A stretch of 49,942 bases of DNA from an uncultured Gemmatimonadales bacterium (lineage in GTDB: Bacteria > Gemmatimonadota > Gemmatimonadetes > Palauibacterales > Palauibacteraceae): the NCBI GenBank assembly GCA_947259585.1, contig CAMYMV010000013.1:36824-86765 (forward strand). Direction: 5' to 3'. Of this stretch, positions 40,772-48,219 are shown piece after piece (the stretch's first letter is position 1; each line of letters opens with the position of its first letter). A program made the position numbers and the translations under genes. A model generated the notes under the pieces. The model saw only the letters and a list, made by a program, of their open reading frames with translations. It searched no databases and was not told the DNA's origin.

Positions 40772-40942
40772 ATGAACGAACCTGATCGATTGCCGATCGA
40801 GCGCCGAAGCGGGCCGCCGTGTCCTCTGTGCGGTGGGTCGGGCGACTACTACATCACGCCCGTGGGTCATGTTCTCTGTCCGGCGTGCGGAGACGGGATC
40901 GCGAGCATGCGGCGTCGCGACGGGCGGCCGGAACGTGAGTAG
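40772..40942 (+). CDS. 56-residue zinc-ribbon protein
   Basis: A short frame from ATG 40772 with GAGGAG 5 bases upstream. Two CxxC knuckles, CPLC (17-20) and CPAC (36-39), are 15 residues apart, a spacing seen in small zinc ribbons and in DnaK-suppressor-like or ribosome-associated proteins. CPLCGGSGDYYITP and VLCPACGDGIASMRR are the conserved-looking parts, and the tail is basic. It heads the coupled operon: the next start (GTG 40935) overlaps its stop by 8 bases. Binding of one zinc is likely; a regulatory or nucleic-acid-binding role is inference. Confidence 0.72.
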   Translation: MNEPDRLPIERRSGPPCPLCGGSGDYYITPVGHVLCPACGDGIASMRRRDGRPERE

Positions 40943-41348
40943 CAACCTGCCGGACCGCGTGCCGGGCTCGCGCTGGGAGCTGGTTCGTGATGCGCTCGTC
41001 TTCCAGGGGAAGCTTTTCGTGGATGGGTTGCGGGATGCGGCGATGATACCGCTCTCGATGATCGCCGTCGTCATGGACGTGCTGGGGATAGGGGGGCGCG
41101 CGGGCCGCAACTTTTACGACGTCGTCCTGTTCGGCCGGCAGACGGAGCGGTGGATCAACCTGTTCAGCGCCGCCGACCGGCTGCTGCCCGAGAGCACCGA
41201 GGACAGATCGCCCTCCGGGCTGGACGCCCTGGTCGAGAGAATGGAGGACATCGTCGTCGACGAGTACCGCCGAGGGGGCATCACCACGTCGGCGAAGGAC
41301 GCCGTCGATCGGGCCCTCGACAACCTGCAGGAACGCGGACGACGATGA
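40935..41348 (+). CDS. Uncharacterised membrane-associated protein
   Basis: 137 residues from GTG 40935, which overlaps the zinc-ribbon stop and is the only sensible start given strand and spacing; the open frame from 40833 is a shadow. The central part ALVFQGKLFVDGLRDAAMIP, then LSMIAVVMDVLGIGG and FYDVVLFGRQTERWINLFSA resembles a conserved protein widespread in proteobacteria and relatives, with one hydrophobic segment near residues 38-55, possibly membrane associated. Residues 95-137 form a charged helix. Its stop overlaps the adenosine deaminase start (ATGA). Function unknown. Confidence 0.72.
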   Translation: MSSNLPDRVPGSRWELVRDALVFQGKLFVDGLRDAAMIPLSMIAVVMDVLGIGGRAGRNFYDVVLFGRQTERWINLFSAADRLLPESTEDRSPSGLDALVERMEDIVVDEYRRGGITTSAKDAVDRALDNLQERGRR

Positions 41349-42361
41349 CGCTCCGGTCGTTACCGAAGGTCGAGTTGCACCTCCACCTGGATTGCTCGCT
41401 CAGTTACGCGGCGGTCTCGGCGCTGGACGCGTCGGTCACCGAAGCCGAGTACCGTCATCGCTTCGTCGCGCCCCCGAAGTGCACCGATCTGGCGGACATG
41501 CTGAGCAGGGCGCCCGCGGGGGTCGGGCTCATGCAGAATGAGGCGGCGCTTCGTCTGGTCGTTGACGACCTGTTCGAGCAGCTTGGCCACGATCAGGTCC
41601 TTTACGCGGAGATTCGCTTCGCGCCGCTGCTTCACACCGAAAGGGGCCTGTCCGCGAACCGGGTGGTGGAAATCGTGGACGAGGCCGTAACGGCGGCGAG
41701 CGGGGAGTCGGGGATCGAGGCCAGGACGATCCTCTGCACGCTGCGGCACTTCTCGGTAGCTGAGAGCCTTCGCACCGCGCGGCTTCTCTCGGAGCACGAG
41801 GGAGGCTCGGTCGTCGGGCTGGACATCGCCGGAGACGAGGCGGGCTATCCGATCGACGCGCACGTTCCGGCTTTCCGACATGCTATCGAGCACGGGATCC
41901 ACAGAACGGCACATGCCGGTGAGGCGAGAGGCCCGCGGAGCGTGTGGGAGACGCTCGAGCACTTCGAGCCCTCCCGCATCGGCCATGGCGTGCGCAGCAT
42001 CGAGGACGCAAGCCTGGTGACGCATCTGAGCGAGGAAGGGGTCCACCTGGAGGTCTGTCCCACCTCCAACGTGCAGACGGACATCGCGGGCACGCTCGCG
42101 GAGCACCCGATCGGACGGTTGCGGGAGGCCGGAGTCGCCGTTGGCGTGAACACCGATGGCCGGACCCTGAGCGATGTGGATCTCACCGGGGAGTACGGCC
42201 GGCTGCAGCAGACCTTCGGCTGGGGTCCCGAGGAGTACTTGACGGCCAACCTGAACGCCATCGGTGCGGCTTTCGCGCCGGCGGAGGTGAAGGAGCGCGT
42301 CGCCGAGTTCCTCAGGAGCGCCTATCCGGTAGAGCTCCATTCGACGACAGCCACCGCATGA
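41345..42361 (+). CDS. add: Adenosine deaminase family protein
   Basis: 338 residues from ATG 41345, overlapping the upstream stop. The zinc site includes His12 and His14 in KVELHLHLD, a His in RTAHAGE with the catalytic Glu, and the Asp in GVNTDGRTLSDVDLT; IGHGVR is the usual histidine-contact string. These enzymes deaminate adenosine or deoxyadenosine to inosine, with HHxxHAGE-type metal coordination. The NTDG motif (classical ADA has NTDD) is seen in other bacterial ADA-like proteins, so the substrate could be another purine nucleoside or adenine-type base. Coupling to a TAXI binding protein and a Cache sensor suggests the operon handles imported purine-related compounds; this is inference. 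Confidence 0.92.
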   Translation: MTLRSLPKVELHLHLDCSLSYAAVSALDASVTEAEYRHRFVAPPKCTDLADMLSRAPAGVGLMQNEAALRLVVDDLFEQLGHDQVLYAEIRFAPLLHTERGLSANRVVEIVDEAVTAASGESGIEARTILCTLRHFSVAESLRTARLLSEHEGGSVVGLDIAGDEAGYPIDAHVPAFRHAIEHGIHRTAHAGEARGPRSVWETLEHFEPSRIGHGVRSIEDASLVTHLSEEGVHLEVCPTSNVQTDIAGTLAEHPIGRLREAGVAVGVNTDGRTLSDVDLTGEYGRLQQTFGWGPEEYLTANLNAIGAAFAPAEVKERVAEFLRSAYPVELHSTTATA

Positions 42362-43665
42362 TCAAGATGAGCATCCGCGCCCTTTCCGTCGTCGCCCTCC
42401 TCGTGCTCGCAGCGCTGACCGGCGGGATCGCCCTCCGCGAGAGCGCCGTCTCGCAGCGCGTGACGATCGCCGCCGGTCCCGATGAGGGAGAGGCGTACGC
42501 CCTCGCCACGGCGATCGCGGAAGTGACGGAGCGCCATTATCCGCGTCTCGCGGTGGAGGTCGTCGAGACCTCAGGCTCCGGCCAGAACATGCGGCTACTC
42601 GAAGAAGGCCGGGTGGAGCTGGCGACCGTGCAGGCGGACGCCCGCATGGGACCGTCGGCCAGGATGATCGCCGTCCTCTACCCCGACGTCTTCCAGCTTA
42701 TCGTGCGGGAGGACTCCGGGATCGAGATGGTCGCGGATCTCGAGGGCAAGAGGATAGCCCTTCCTCCCCAGGCAGGGGGGCAGTTCTCGACCTTCTGGTT
42801 CCTGGCCGAGCACTACGACCTGGACCCGGCCGGTCTCCAGGCCGTGCCGATGTCGCCGGCCTCGGCGAGCTGGGCGCTCATCGACGGCGCGGTGGACGCC
42901 ACCTTCCGCGTGCGCGCCGCGGGAAACCCGGCGATCCTGGAGATGATCGAGGACGTTAGCGCTCGCCTGATTCCGATCGGGCAGGCGTCCGCGATGCAGC
43001 TGAAGCGACCTGCGCTGCAACCCGGGACGATCCCGCGAGGCTCCTACCGAGGCTTTCCGGCCCTGCCGGAGAGCGATCTACCGACGGTGGCCGTTCAGCG
43101 GCTCCTGATCGCCCGCGGCAGCCTCGACGATGATATCGCGGACATGCTCACCCGCGTCCTGTTCGAGCGCCGCCGCGAGCTCATGAACCTGACCTCGCTG
43201 GCCGGTTTCATCACGCCTCCAAACCTCGGCGGCGGCACGTACATCCCGGTGCATCCGGGTGCGCAGCGCTTCTACGACCGGGACCGACCCTCTTTCATTC
43301 AGGAGAACGCCGAGCCTATCGCGCTCCTCGTCACCCTGGCCGCGCTGATGATCTCGGGGCTGTTTCAGCTGGGATCGCGCCGCAGGAAAAGAAGGATCGA
43401 CCTCTACAACAAGGAGGTGCTCGATCTGGGCGTGGGCATCGACCAGAGCACAAGCCTCGACGACGTGCATCGCTGCCGGGAGCGGCTCTTCGAGCTTGCC
43501 GCGGGCGTCGTCGACGACGCCGAGGTGGGCCTGATCAGCCCTGAGGGTTTCAACTTCTTCTGGTTCACCTGGAGCATGGTGAACGGGAGGTTGGAGAAGA
43601 CGGAATCGACCCTGGAGGCGTCGGCCGGCGCATCTTCGCCGACCGCAACCGAGGAGAGGTCGTGA
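42358..43665 (+). CDS. TAXI family TRAP-type solute-binding protein with C-terminal membrane helix
   Basis: 435 residues from ATG 42358, overlapping the add stop (ATGA). An N-terminal signal or anchor (ALSVVALLVLAALTGGIAL) is followed by the TAXI fold: VTIAAGPDEGEAYALATAIAE, VVETSGSGQNMRLLEEGRVELATVQADAR, DLEGKRIALPPQAGGQF (cited by motif). A second membrane helix at about residues 319-340 (PIALLVTLAALMISGLFQLG) is followed by RRRKRR and a charged cytoplasmic tail of roughly 95 residues. TAXI proteins deliver ligands (glutamate and others) to TRAP permeases. No permease gene is nearby, so this one may signal instead of transport. The tail and the coupled Cache gene support that idea, which is inference. 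Confidence 0.9.
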   Translation: MIKMSIRALSVVALLVLAALTGGIALRESAVSQRVTIAAGPDEGEAYALATAIAEVTERHYPRLAVEVVETSGSGQNMRLLEEGRVELATVQADARMGPSARMIAVLYPDVFQLIVREDSGIEMVADLEGKRIALPPQAGGQFSTFWFLAEHYDLDPAGLQAVPMSPASASWALIDGAVDATFRVRAAGNPAILEMIEDVSARLIPIGQASAMQLKRPALQPGTIPRGSYRGFPALPESDLPTVAVQRLLIARGSLDDDIADMLTRVLFERRRELMNLTSLAGFITPPNLGGGTYIPVHPGAQRFYDRDRPSFIQENAEPIALLVTLAALMISGLFQLGSRRRKRRIDLYNKEVLDLGVGIDQSTSLDDVHRCRERLFELAAGVVDDAEVGLISPEGFNFFWFTWSMVNGRLEKTESTLEASAGASSPTATEERS

Positions 43666-44780
43666 GCCGCCGACTCGTCGTGCTGGCCCTGGCAGCGCTG
43701 ACGCTCGTCATCGTGATGGTCGCTTCCTACGCTCGCACCGTGCGCTCGGAGGTGGACGACGCCAGCGGCTATCTCCTCACGCTGATGGAACTCCGCCGTT
43801 CGGCCCTGGAGGATTACCTGGAGACGATCCGTTCGGAGGTCGTTCTGTGGAGTCGCCGGCAGGCCCTTCACGGCGCGATCGTGGAGCTGGAGCAGGGGTG
43901 GGACCAACTGCCGGGCGACCGCACGGAGACGCTGCAGAGGCTCTACATCGACGAGAACCCCTTCCCGGAGGGCGAGAAGCACCGACTTCAGACCGCCGGG
44001 GACGGCTCGCGGTACAGCGCAATTCACGAGAGCGTTCACCCCAGAGCGCTGCGCTTCCTCGAGAACCACGGATACTACGACGTCTTTCTGTTCGATCCCG
44101 AGGGGGATCTCATCTACACGGCGTACAAGGAGCGGGACTTCGCCACCAACCTGGATACGGGGCCGTGGCGGGATACCTGCCTCGGCCGAGCGTTCCGGGC
44201 CGCTCGCGACGCCGAGACCGAGGACTTCGTCGTGTTCACGGATTTCGAGCCCTACGAGCCGAGCAACGGCGAACCGGCCGGCTTCGCGGCGAGCCCGGTG
44301 CATGACGAGGACGGGGTTCTAGCAGGGGTGTTGGCCTTCCAGGTGCCGATGAACCGGATCAACGAGATCATGCAGTTCACGGGCGGTATGGGAGAGACGG
44401 GCGAGACGTACATCGTGGGCGAAGACCTGCTGATGCGCAGCGACTCCAGGTTCGCGGATACGACAACCATCCTGCGCACGTCAGTCGACACGGAGACGGC
44501 TCGCCGTGCCCTGGCGGCCGAGACGGGTGTCGACGTCAGCGAGGATTACAGGGGCGTTCCCTCGCTCTCGGCGTTCGGGGGCCTGGAGTTCGAGGGGCTT
44601 CGCTGGGCCGTGATGGCGGAGATCGACGAGCAGGAGGTGCGACGCCGGGCGCTGGAGCCGAGGCGCCTGCTCGCGACAGCGTTTCTGAGCCTGGCCGCGA
44701 TAAGCGCCGTAGCGGCCCTATTCATTACCTATATGATGGGGCGTGCGGAGAAGCCCGAGCCCTGGAGGAAGGAGACCTGA
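43662..44780 (+). CDS. Membrane-anchored dCache sensor protein without output domain
   Basis: 372 residues from GTG 43662, overlapping the TAXI stop (GTGA). TM1 is at about 5-24, then a long periplasmic region with double-Cache features: HGYYDVFLFDPEGDLIYTAYKERDF (membrane-distal), FTDFEPYEPSNGEPAGFAASPVHDEDG and GETGETYIVGEDLLMRSDSRF, which match chemoreceptor and histidine kinase sensor domains. A second helix at about 335-358 (LLATAFLSLAAISAVAALFI) is followed by only 14 residues (MGRAEKPEPWRKET), so there is no HAMP, MCP, kinase or cyclase output. It may act as an adaptor with the TAXI protein. Function is inferred from order and domains; the ligand is unknown. Confidence 0.88.
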   Translation: MSRRLVVLALAALTLVIVMVASYARTVRSEVDDASGYLLTLMELRRSALEDYLETIRSEVVLWSRRQALHGAIVELEQGWDQLPGDRTETLQRLYIDENPFPEGEKHRLQTAGDGSRYSAIHESVHPRALRFLENHGYYDVFLFDPEGDLIYTAYKERDFATNLDTGPWRDTCLGRAFRAARDAETEDFVVFTDFEPYEPSNGEPAGFAASPVHDEDGVLAGVLAFQVPMNRINEIMQFTGGMGETGETYIVGEDLLMRSDSRFADTTTILRTSVDTETARRALAAETGVDVSEDYRGVPSLSAFGGLEFEGLRWAVMAEIDEQEVRRRALEPRRLLATAFLSLAAISAVAALFITYMMGRAEKPEPWRKET

Positions 44781-46207
44781 TGCGAATCGGGGTCCGATGC
44801 GCGCTCGCTGCCCTTCTCCTGTCTTCGTGCACCTCGGTTGACACGGAGCCGGACTCAGACGCGCGTCCGATCGCGCTCACAGGTGCGGTTTTGCTGGACG
44901 GCACGGGCTCCGTGTCGATCGAGGATGCCGTGGTAGTGGTCGATGCCGGGCGTATCGCCTGTGCGGGCCGCCGCGACGCGTGCGGGGTGCCAGGCGAGGC
45001 CGACGTGGTCGATGTCAGCGGTCACTGGATCATCCCCGGGCTCGTCGACGCGCACGTCCATTTCAGTCAGACGGGCTGGGTGGACGGTCGGCCGGACGCG
45101 GTGGATCTCCGCGACCTTCATCCGTACGAGCAGGTACAGGCGCGGTTGAAGTCACAACCGGACAGGTACTTACGAGCTTACCTCTGCTCGGGGGTCACGA
45201 GCGTGTTCGATGTCGGCGGTTACCCCTGGACTTGGACGCTGCCGGAGCGTGGCGAGTCCGACCCCCTGTCGCCTCGGATCGGCGTCGCTGGGCCGTTGCT
45301 CTCGACGATCGATTTCTGGCTCAACCTCCCCGCCGAAAGCCAGTTCGTCTACATGGTGGACGAGGAGACGGTGAGAGGCGCGGTCCGGTATCACGCGGCG
45401 CAGGGCACCGACGCGATCAAGCTCTGGTACATCATGCCGCCGCAGCCTCCGGATACGGCTCGAGTGGCCGGCCTCGTGAGGGTCGCCGCAGAAGAAGCAC
45501 GCGACGCCGGTCTCCCGTTAATCGTCCACGCGACCGGTCTGTGGGAGGCGAAGGACGCCATCCGAGCGGGAGCTGCGGTGCTCGTGCACAGCGTTTTCGA
45601 CGATCAGGTGGACGACGAATTCCTGGCGCTGGCGCGGGAGGGCGATGTGATCTATACGCCCACCATCGCCGTCATGGAGGGGTACGGCGACGTCTACCTT
45701 CGGCAGCCTATCGATTCTCGCTATCCGCTGGACTGTGTGGATCCGGCCACCCGCTCCTTCGACCGACCCGACGCGGTTCCGGAAGATCGGATGCCACCGT
45801 TTGCCAGCGATCCCGCCGTTGCCGAGCGGCAGCGTGCTCGGGTGGAGAACGCGCTGGCGAACGTCAAGAAGATCTTCGATGCCGGCATCGCCGTGGCGAT
45901 GGGCACGGATGCCGGCAACCCCGGGACGTTCCACGGGCCGTCAGTCTACCGAGAGATGGAGCTTCTGCAGGAGGCCGGCATGAGCCCCGTGGATGTGCTC
46001 GTGGCATCGAGTCGTGTATCGGCGCGCGCCCTCGGGCGGGAGGTGGAGATCGGTACGCTGGAGGCAGGCAAGCGAGCCGATCTCGTGGTCCTGACGCAGG
46101 ATCCGACGCTGGATGTCCGGAACGCCGCCGCCGTCGCGTGGGTGATGAAGGACGGGGTGCTGCACGAGCGAAGAACGCTGCTTCCGCTCGAGACCGCCGG
46201 TGGCTAG
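44780..46207 (+). CDS. Amidohydrolase lipoprotein (imidazolonepropionase-like)
   Basis: 475 residues from ATG 44780, which overlaps the preceding stop by one base (TGATG) and has AAGGAG 6 bases upstream. The signal has lipobox LSSC (Cys17). The amidohydrolase metal site shows His92 and His94 in VDAHVHFS, a Lys in AIKLWYI (possible carboxylated ligand), His in IVHATGLWEAK, His in LVHSVFDDQ and Asp in MGTDAGNPG. The C-terminal GTLEAGKRADLVVLTQDP is typical of the imidazolonepropionase-like/prolidase group. It hydrolyses an amide or ring amide outside the inner membrane. It closes the six-gene set, and its stop shares CTAG with the convergent gene's stop. The substrate is unknown. Confidence 0.92.
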   Translation: MRIGVRCALAALLLSSCTSVDTEPDSDARPIALTGAVLLDGTGSVSIEDAVVVVDAGRIACAGRRDACGVPGEADVVDVSGHWIIPGLVDAHVHFSQTGWVDGRPDAVDLRDLHPYEQVQARLKSQPDRYLRAYLCSGVTSVFDVGGYPWTWTLPERGESDPLSPRIGVAGPLLSTIDFWLNLPAESQFVYMVDEETVRGAVRYHAAQGTDAIKLWYIMPPQPPDTARVAGLVRVAAEEARDAGLPLIVHATGLWEAKDAIRAGAAVLVHSVFDDQVDDEFLALAREGDVIYTPTIAVMEGYGDVYLRQPIDSRYPLDCVDPATRSFDRPDAVPEDRMPPFASDPAVAERQRARVENALANVKKIFDAGIAVAMGTDAGNPGTFHGPSVYREMELLQEAGMSPVDVLVASSRVSARALGREVEIGTLEAGKRADLVVLTQDPTLDVRNAAAVAWVMKDGVLHERRTLLPLETAGG

Positions 46208-46956
46208 TCCTCCGCGTCGCCTCGATCGATGCGTGCCTTGAGATCGACCTCCCACTCGGCGACGCTCCCGTCCCGGATTTTCACCCGCACCTGGCTGATC
46301 TCCGCCGAGCCCAACTCGGGCACGGCTCGACACGCCTCCTCCAGGGCCGAGCTGACGGCCGCCTCGACGCCTTCCGTCGATCTTCCGGTGAGCTCGAGCG
46401 TCGCGACGTGCGATGCCAGGAGCGTGCTGTCCGTGGTTATCGTCTTGGAGAAATAGCGATGGCGCGCCCGACGCTCCTCCGTCTCGTATAGACTGTCCGC
46501 GACCCCCTCGGGAAGCTCCAGCTCCCCGCGGAGACACCGCAGAAACTCGGCCTCGTCCGGATCGACCTGGTGGTCCTCCAGTACCTTCTCGACCGCCTTT
46601 CCGTACACGGATCGGGCCGTCTGCTCGTGGACCGCCGTGATGTCCTCCGACTGCAGACCCAGGATGTGCTTGAGGTGGGCCAGATCCGCGCGCTCATGCT
46701 CCGTGAGCTCGTGGTCGTCCAGACACCGCTTGAGAAGACGTCGGTATAGATCGCGGCACGCACCGCGATACTTGCGATCCAGTGTCACGCCGTGCTTTGC
46801 TGCGGCTTGCGCCACGTCCTCGGCGCTTACCTCACGCAGCTCGGCGCACTCGGCCAGGAGCTTTTCGACCTCGTTGAGGGCAGCCGTACGCTTGCGGCCA
46901 AACAGTCGGCCGCGCTGGCCGGCTTCGGCGTCTGGGGTATCGAAGGGTCTCGCCAC
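46204..46956 (-). CDS. TerB/TIC110-like protein fused to a dodecin-like domain
   Basis: 250 residues from GTG 46956 with AAGGAGA 6 bases upstream. Residues 56-150 hold two matching helical units (RRLLKRCLDDHELTEHERAD and VEKVLEDHQVDPDEAEFLRC), the pattern of TerB/TIC110-like all-helical domains. Residues 183-245 (VATLELTGRSTEGVEAAV, then VRVKIRDGSVAEWEVDLKA) match dodecin, a 65-70-residue protein that forms hollow dodecamers binding flavin or CoA. Joining the two is unusual. The protein is cytoplasmic by sequence. Dodecin proteins buffer or store flavins; the TerB-like part could be a scaffold or sensor. Both assignments are by pattern only. It is convergent with the amidohydrolase and shares its stop bases. 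Confidence 0.78.
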   Translation of the reverse strand: MARPFDTPDAEAGQRGRLFGRKRTAALNEVEKLLAECAELREVSAEDVAQAAAKHGVTLDRKYRGACRDLYRRLLKRCLDDHELTEHERADLAHLKHILGLQSEDITAVHEQTARSVYGKAVEKVLEDHQVDPDEAEFLRCLRGELELPEGVADSLYETEERRARHRYFSKTITTDSTLLASHVATLELTGRSTEGVEAAVSSALEEACRAVPELGSAEISQVRVKIRDGSVAEWEVDLKARIDRGDAED

Positions 46957-47357
46957 GGCCCGTCTCCTTCACATCCGTACAGGGTTTGAGTGTCGCCGAG
47001 GCCCGGTGCTGGGGGCTCGCGTGTCGCCTAAGCTTGTGAAGTGAGCGCCGGCTGACCAGAGGAAAGCTCTCCGCCCGAATCGAGCCGGCGCCTGGTAGCG
47101 ACCCGACGGCCTGTCCGGGCAAAGGCCAAGGGGCCGCTCGAAACAGGGAAGGGAAACTCCCTACATCCCGTCAAAGCCGTTTCCCGACAGACGCTTGAGT
47201 CCTTGCACCCTACCTTGATTTCGGTACACGGGGAACCCGGTTCGCACCGGGTCGATCCGTGGATCCGAAGGGTGTGAAACACATAGAGATGGAAGGTCCT
47301 GAGCCGCCCTGCCCTGCCGAAGCGACGGCCGGGCAGCAGGCATGGAGGGGGGGCATA
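46957..47357. other. 401-bp gap between the TerB-dodecin gene and tonB
   Basis: No convincing gene is seen. The first 20 bases hold the ribosome site of the minus-strand gene. Towards tonB there is a 7-bp hairpin ACCCGGT-TCGC-ACCGGGT (47235-47252), a short AGGGA-AAC-TCCCT stem near 47147-47159, and a weak promoter candidate TTGCAC-16-TACACG around 47202-47229. An in-frame ATG at 47289 could lengthen TonB. I did not find a cobalamin, TPP or other riboswitch core by eye, but a 100-130-base structured leader for tonB is possible. Confidence 0.4.
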
Positions 47358-48035
47358 ATGGCAACGGACGGGTCGACCGCTAATCATTCGAATTCGACTT
47401 CCGCGAACGAAGCCTTCAAGTCACACTACAGGGATTGGGTCGGTTTCGGAGTCATCGCAGCCGTCGCGATCCATTTCGCGTTCTTTACGCTGTTTCCGAA
47501 CCTCAGGGCGGCCGACTTGACCGGTGACGTCGATGCCATCGAGGCCATCGAGCTGCCGCCCGAGGTGCAAGTCCCGCCTCCGCCCGAGATGATCGCTCGG
47601 CCGGCGACCCCGAAGGTGTCGGCCACGTCGGTGGACGAGGACGTAACGATCGCACCGACCACATTCGAGTCGAATCCGGTCGAGAACCTGCCTCCGCCTC
47701 CGACGGCGGGTGCGAATCCGGATGAGCGGCCGACGTTCATCCCGTATGACGTTCCGCCCAAGCTGAAGAATCCGGGTGACATCCAGAAGTACCTGAAGCA
47801 GCACTATCCGCCGACCCTCAGAGAGGCGAGGATCGAGGGCAAGGTGATCCTTTGGATCTACATCGACCGAGCGGGCGAGGTGCAGAAAGCTCAGGTGCAG
47901 CAGACGAGCGGCTACGGCCAGATGGACAAGGTAGCCCTGGAGTGCGCTGGCTCGATGGAGTTCTCGCCGGCCAAGAACCGCGACAAGACCACCCCCGTCT
48001 GGGTTCAGCAGGCAATCACGTTCGAGGTCCACTGA
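47358..48035 (+). CDS. tonB: TonB protein
   Basis: 225 residues from ATG 47358, with GGAGGGGGG 5 bases upstream. A short cytoplasmic N-terminus precedes one membrane helix at about 28-46 (WVGFGVIAAVAIHFAFFTLF), then a Pro-rich periplasmic linker (PPEVQVPPPPEMIARPATP, LPPPPTAGANPDE). The C-terminal 90 residues (DIQKYLKQHYPPTLREARIE, GKVILWIYIDRAGEVQKAQV, YGQMDKVALECAGSMEFSP, WVQQAITFEVH) form the TonB domain that contacts the TonB box of outer-membrane receptors and passes energy from ExbB-ExbD. Neither exb gene is adjacent. It fits iron or nutrient uptake by this diderm. The gene is monocistronic, as a strong terminator follows. Confidence 0.93.
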   Translation: MATDGSTANHSNSTSANEAFKSHYRDWVGFGVIAAVAIHFAFFTLFPNLRAADLTGDVDAIEAIELPPEVQVPPPPEMIARPATPKVSATSVDEDVTIAPTTFESNPVENLPPPPTAGANPDERPTFIPYDVPPKLKNPGDIQKYLKQHYPPTLREARIEGKVILWIYIDRAGEVQKAQVQQTSGYGQMDKVALECAGSMEFSPAKNRDKTTPVWVQQAITFEVH

Positions 48036-48077
48036 GCCCGCGGTCGCGCCGGTCAGCCGGCGTGCCATCGCGTTCCC

Positions 48078-48110
48078 GAGGGGCGGCCTGAAGGCCGCCC
48101 CTCTTTTTTT
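48078..48110 (+). terminator. Strong Rho-independent terminator after tonB
   Basis: An 11-bp perfect stem GAGGGGCGGCC (48078-48088), loop TGAA, GGCCGCCCCTC (48093-48103), then seven T. It is the clearest terminator in the window. Confidence 0.95.
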
Positions 48111-48219
48111 AGTGGCTCTCCGCCAGCTCCCTACGTTCCGGTAGCTCGCGGTCCCCGAAGGGCCTAAGATGGGTCTTCCCCAAGGCAAAGGATTCCCGGA
48201 CCGAACGGAGGAGGGTCTC

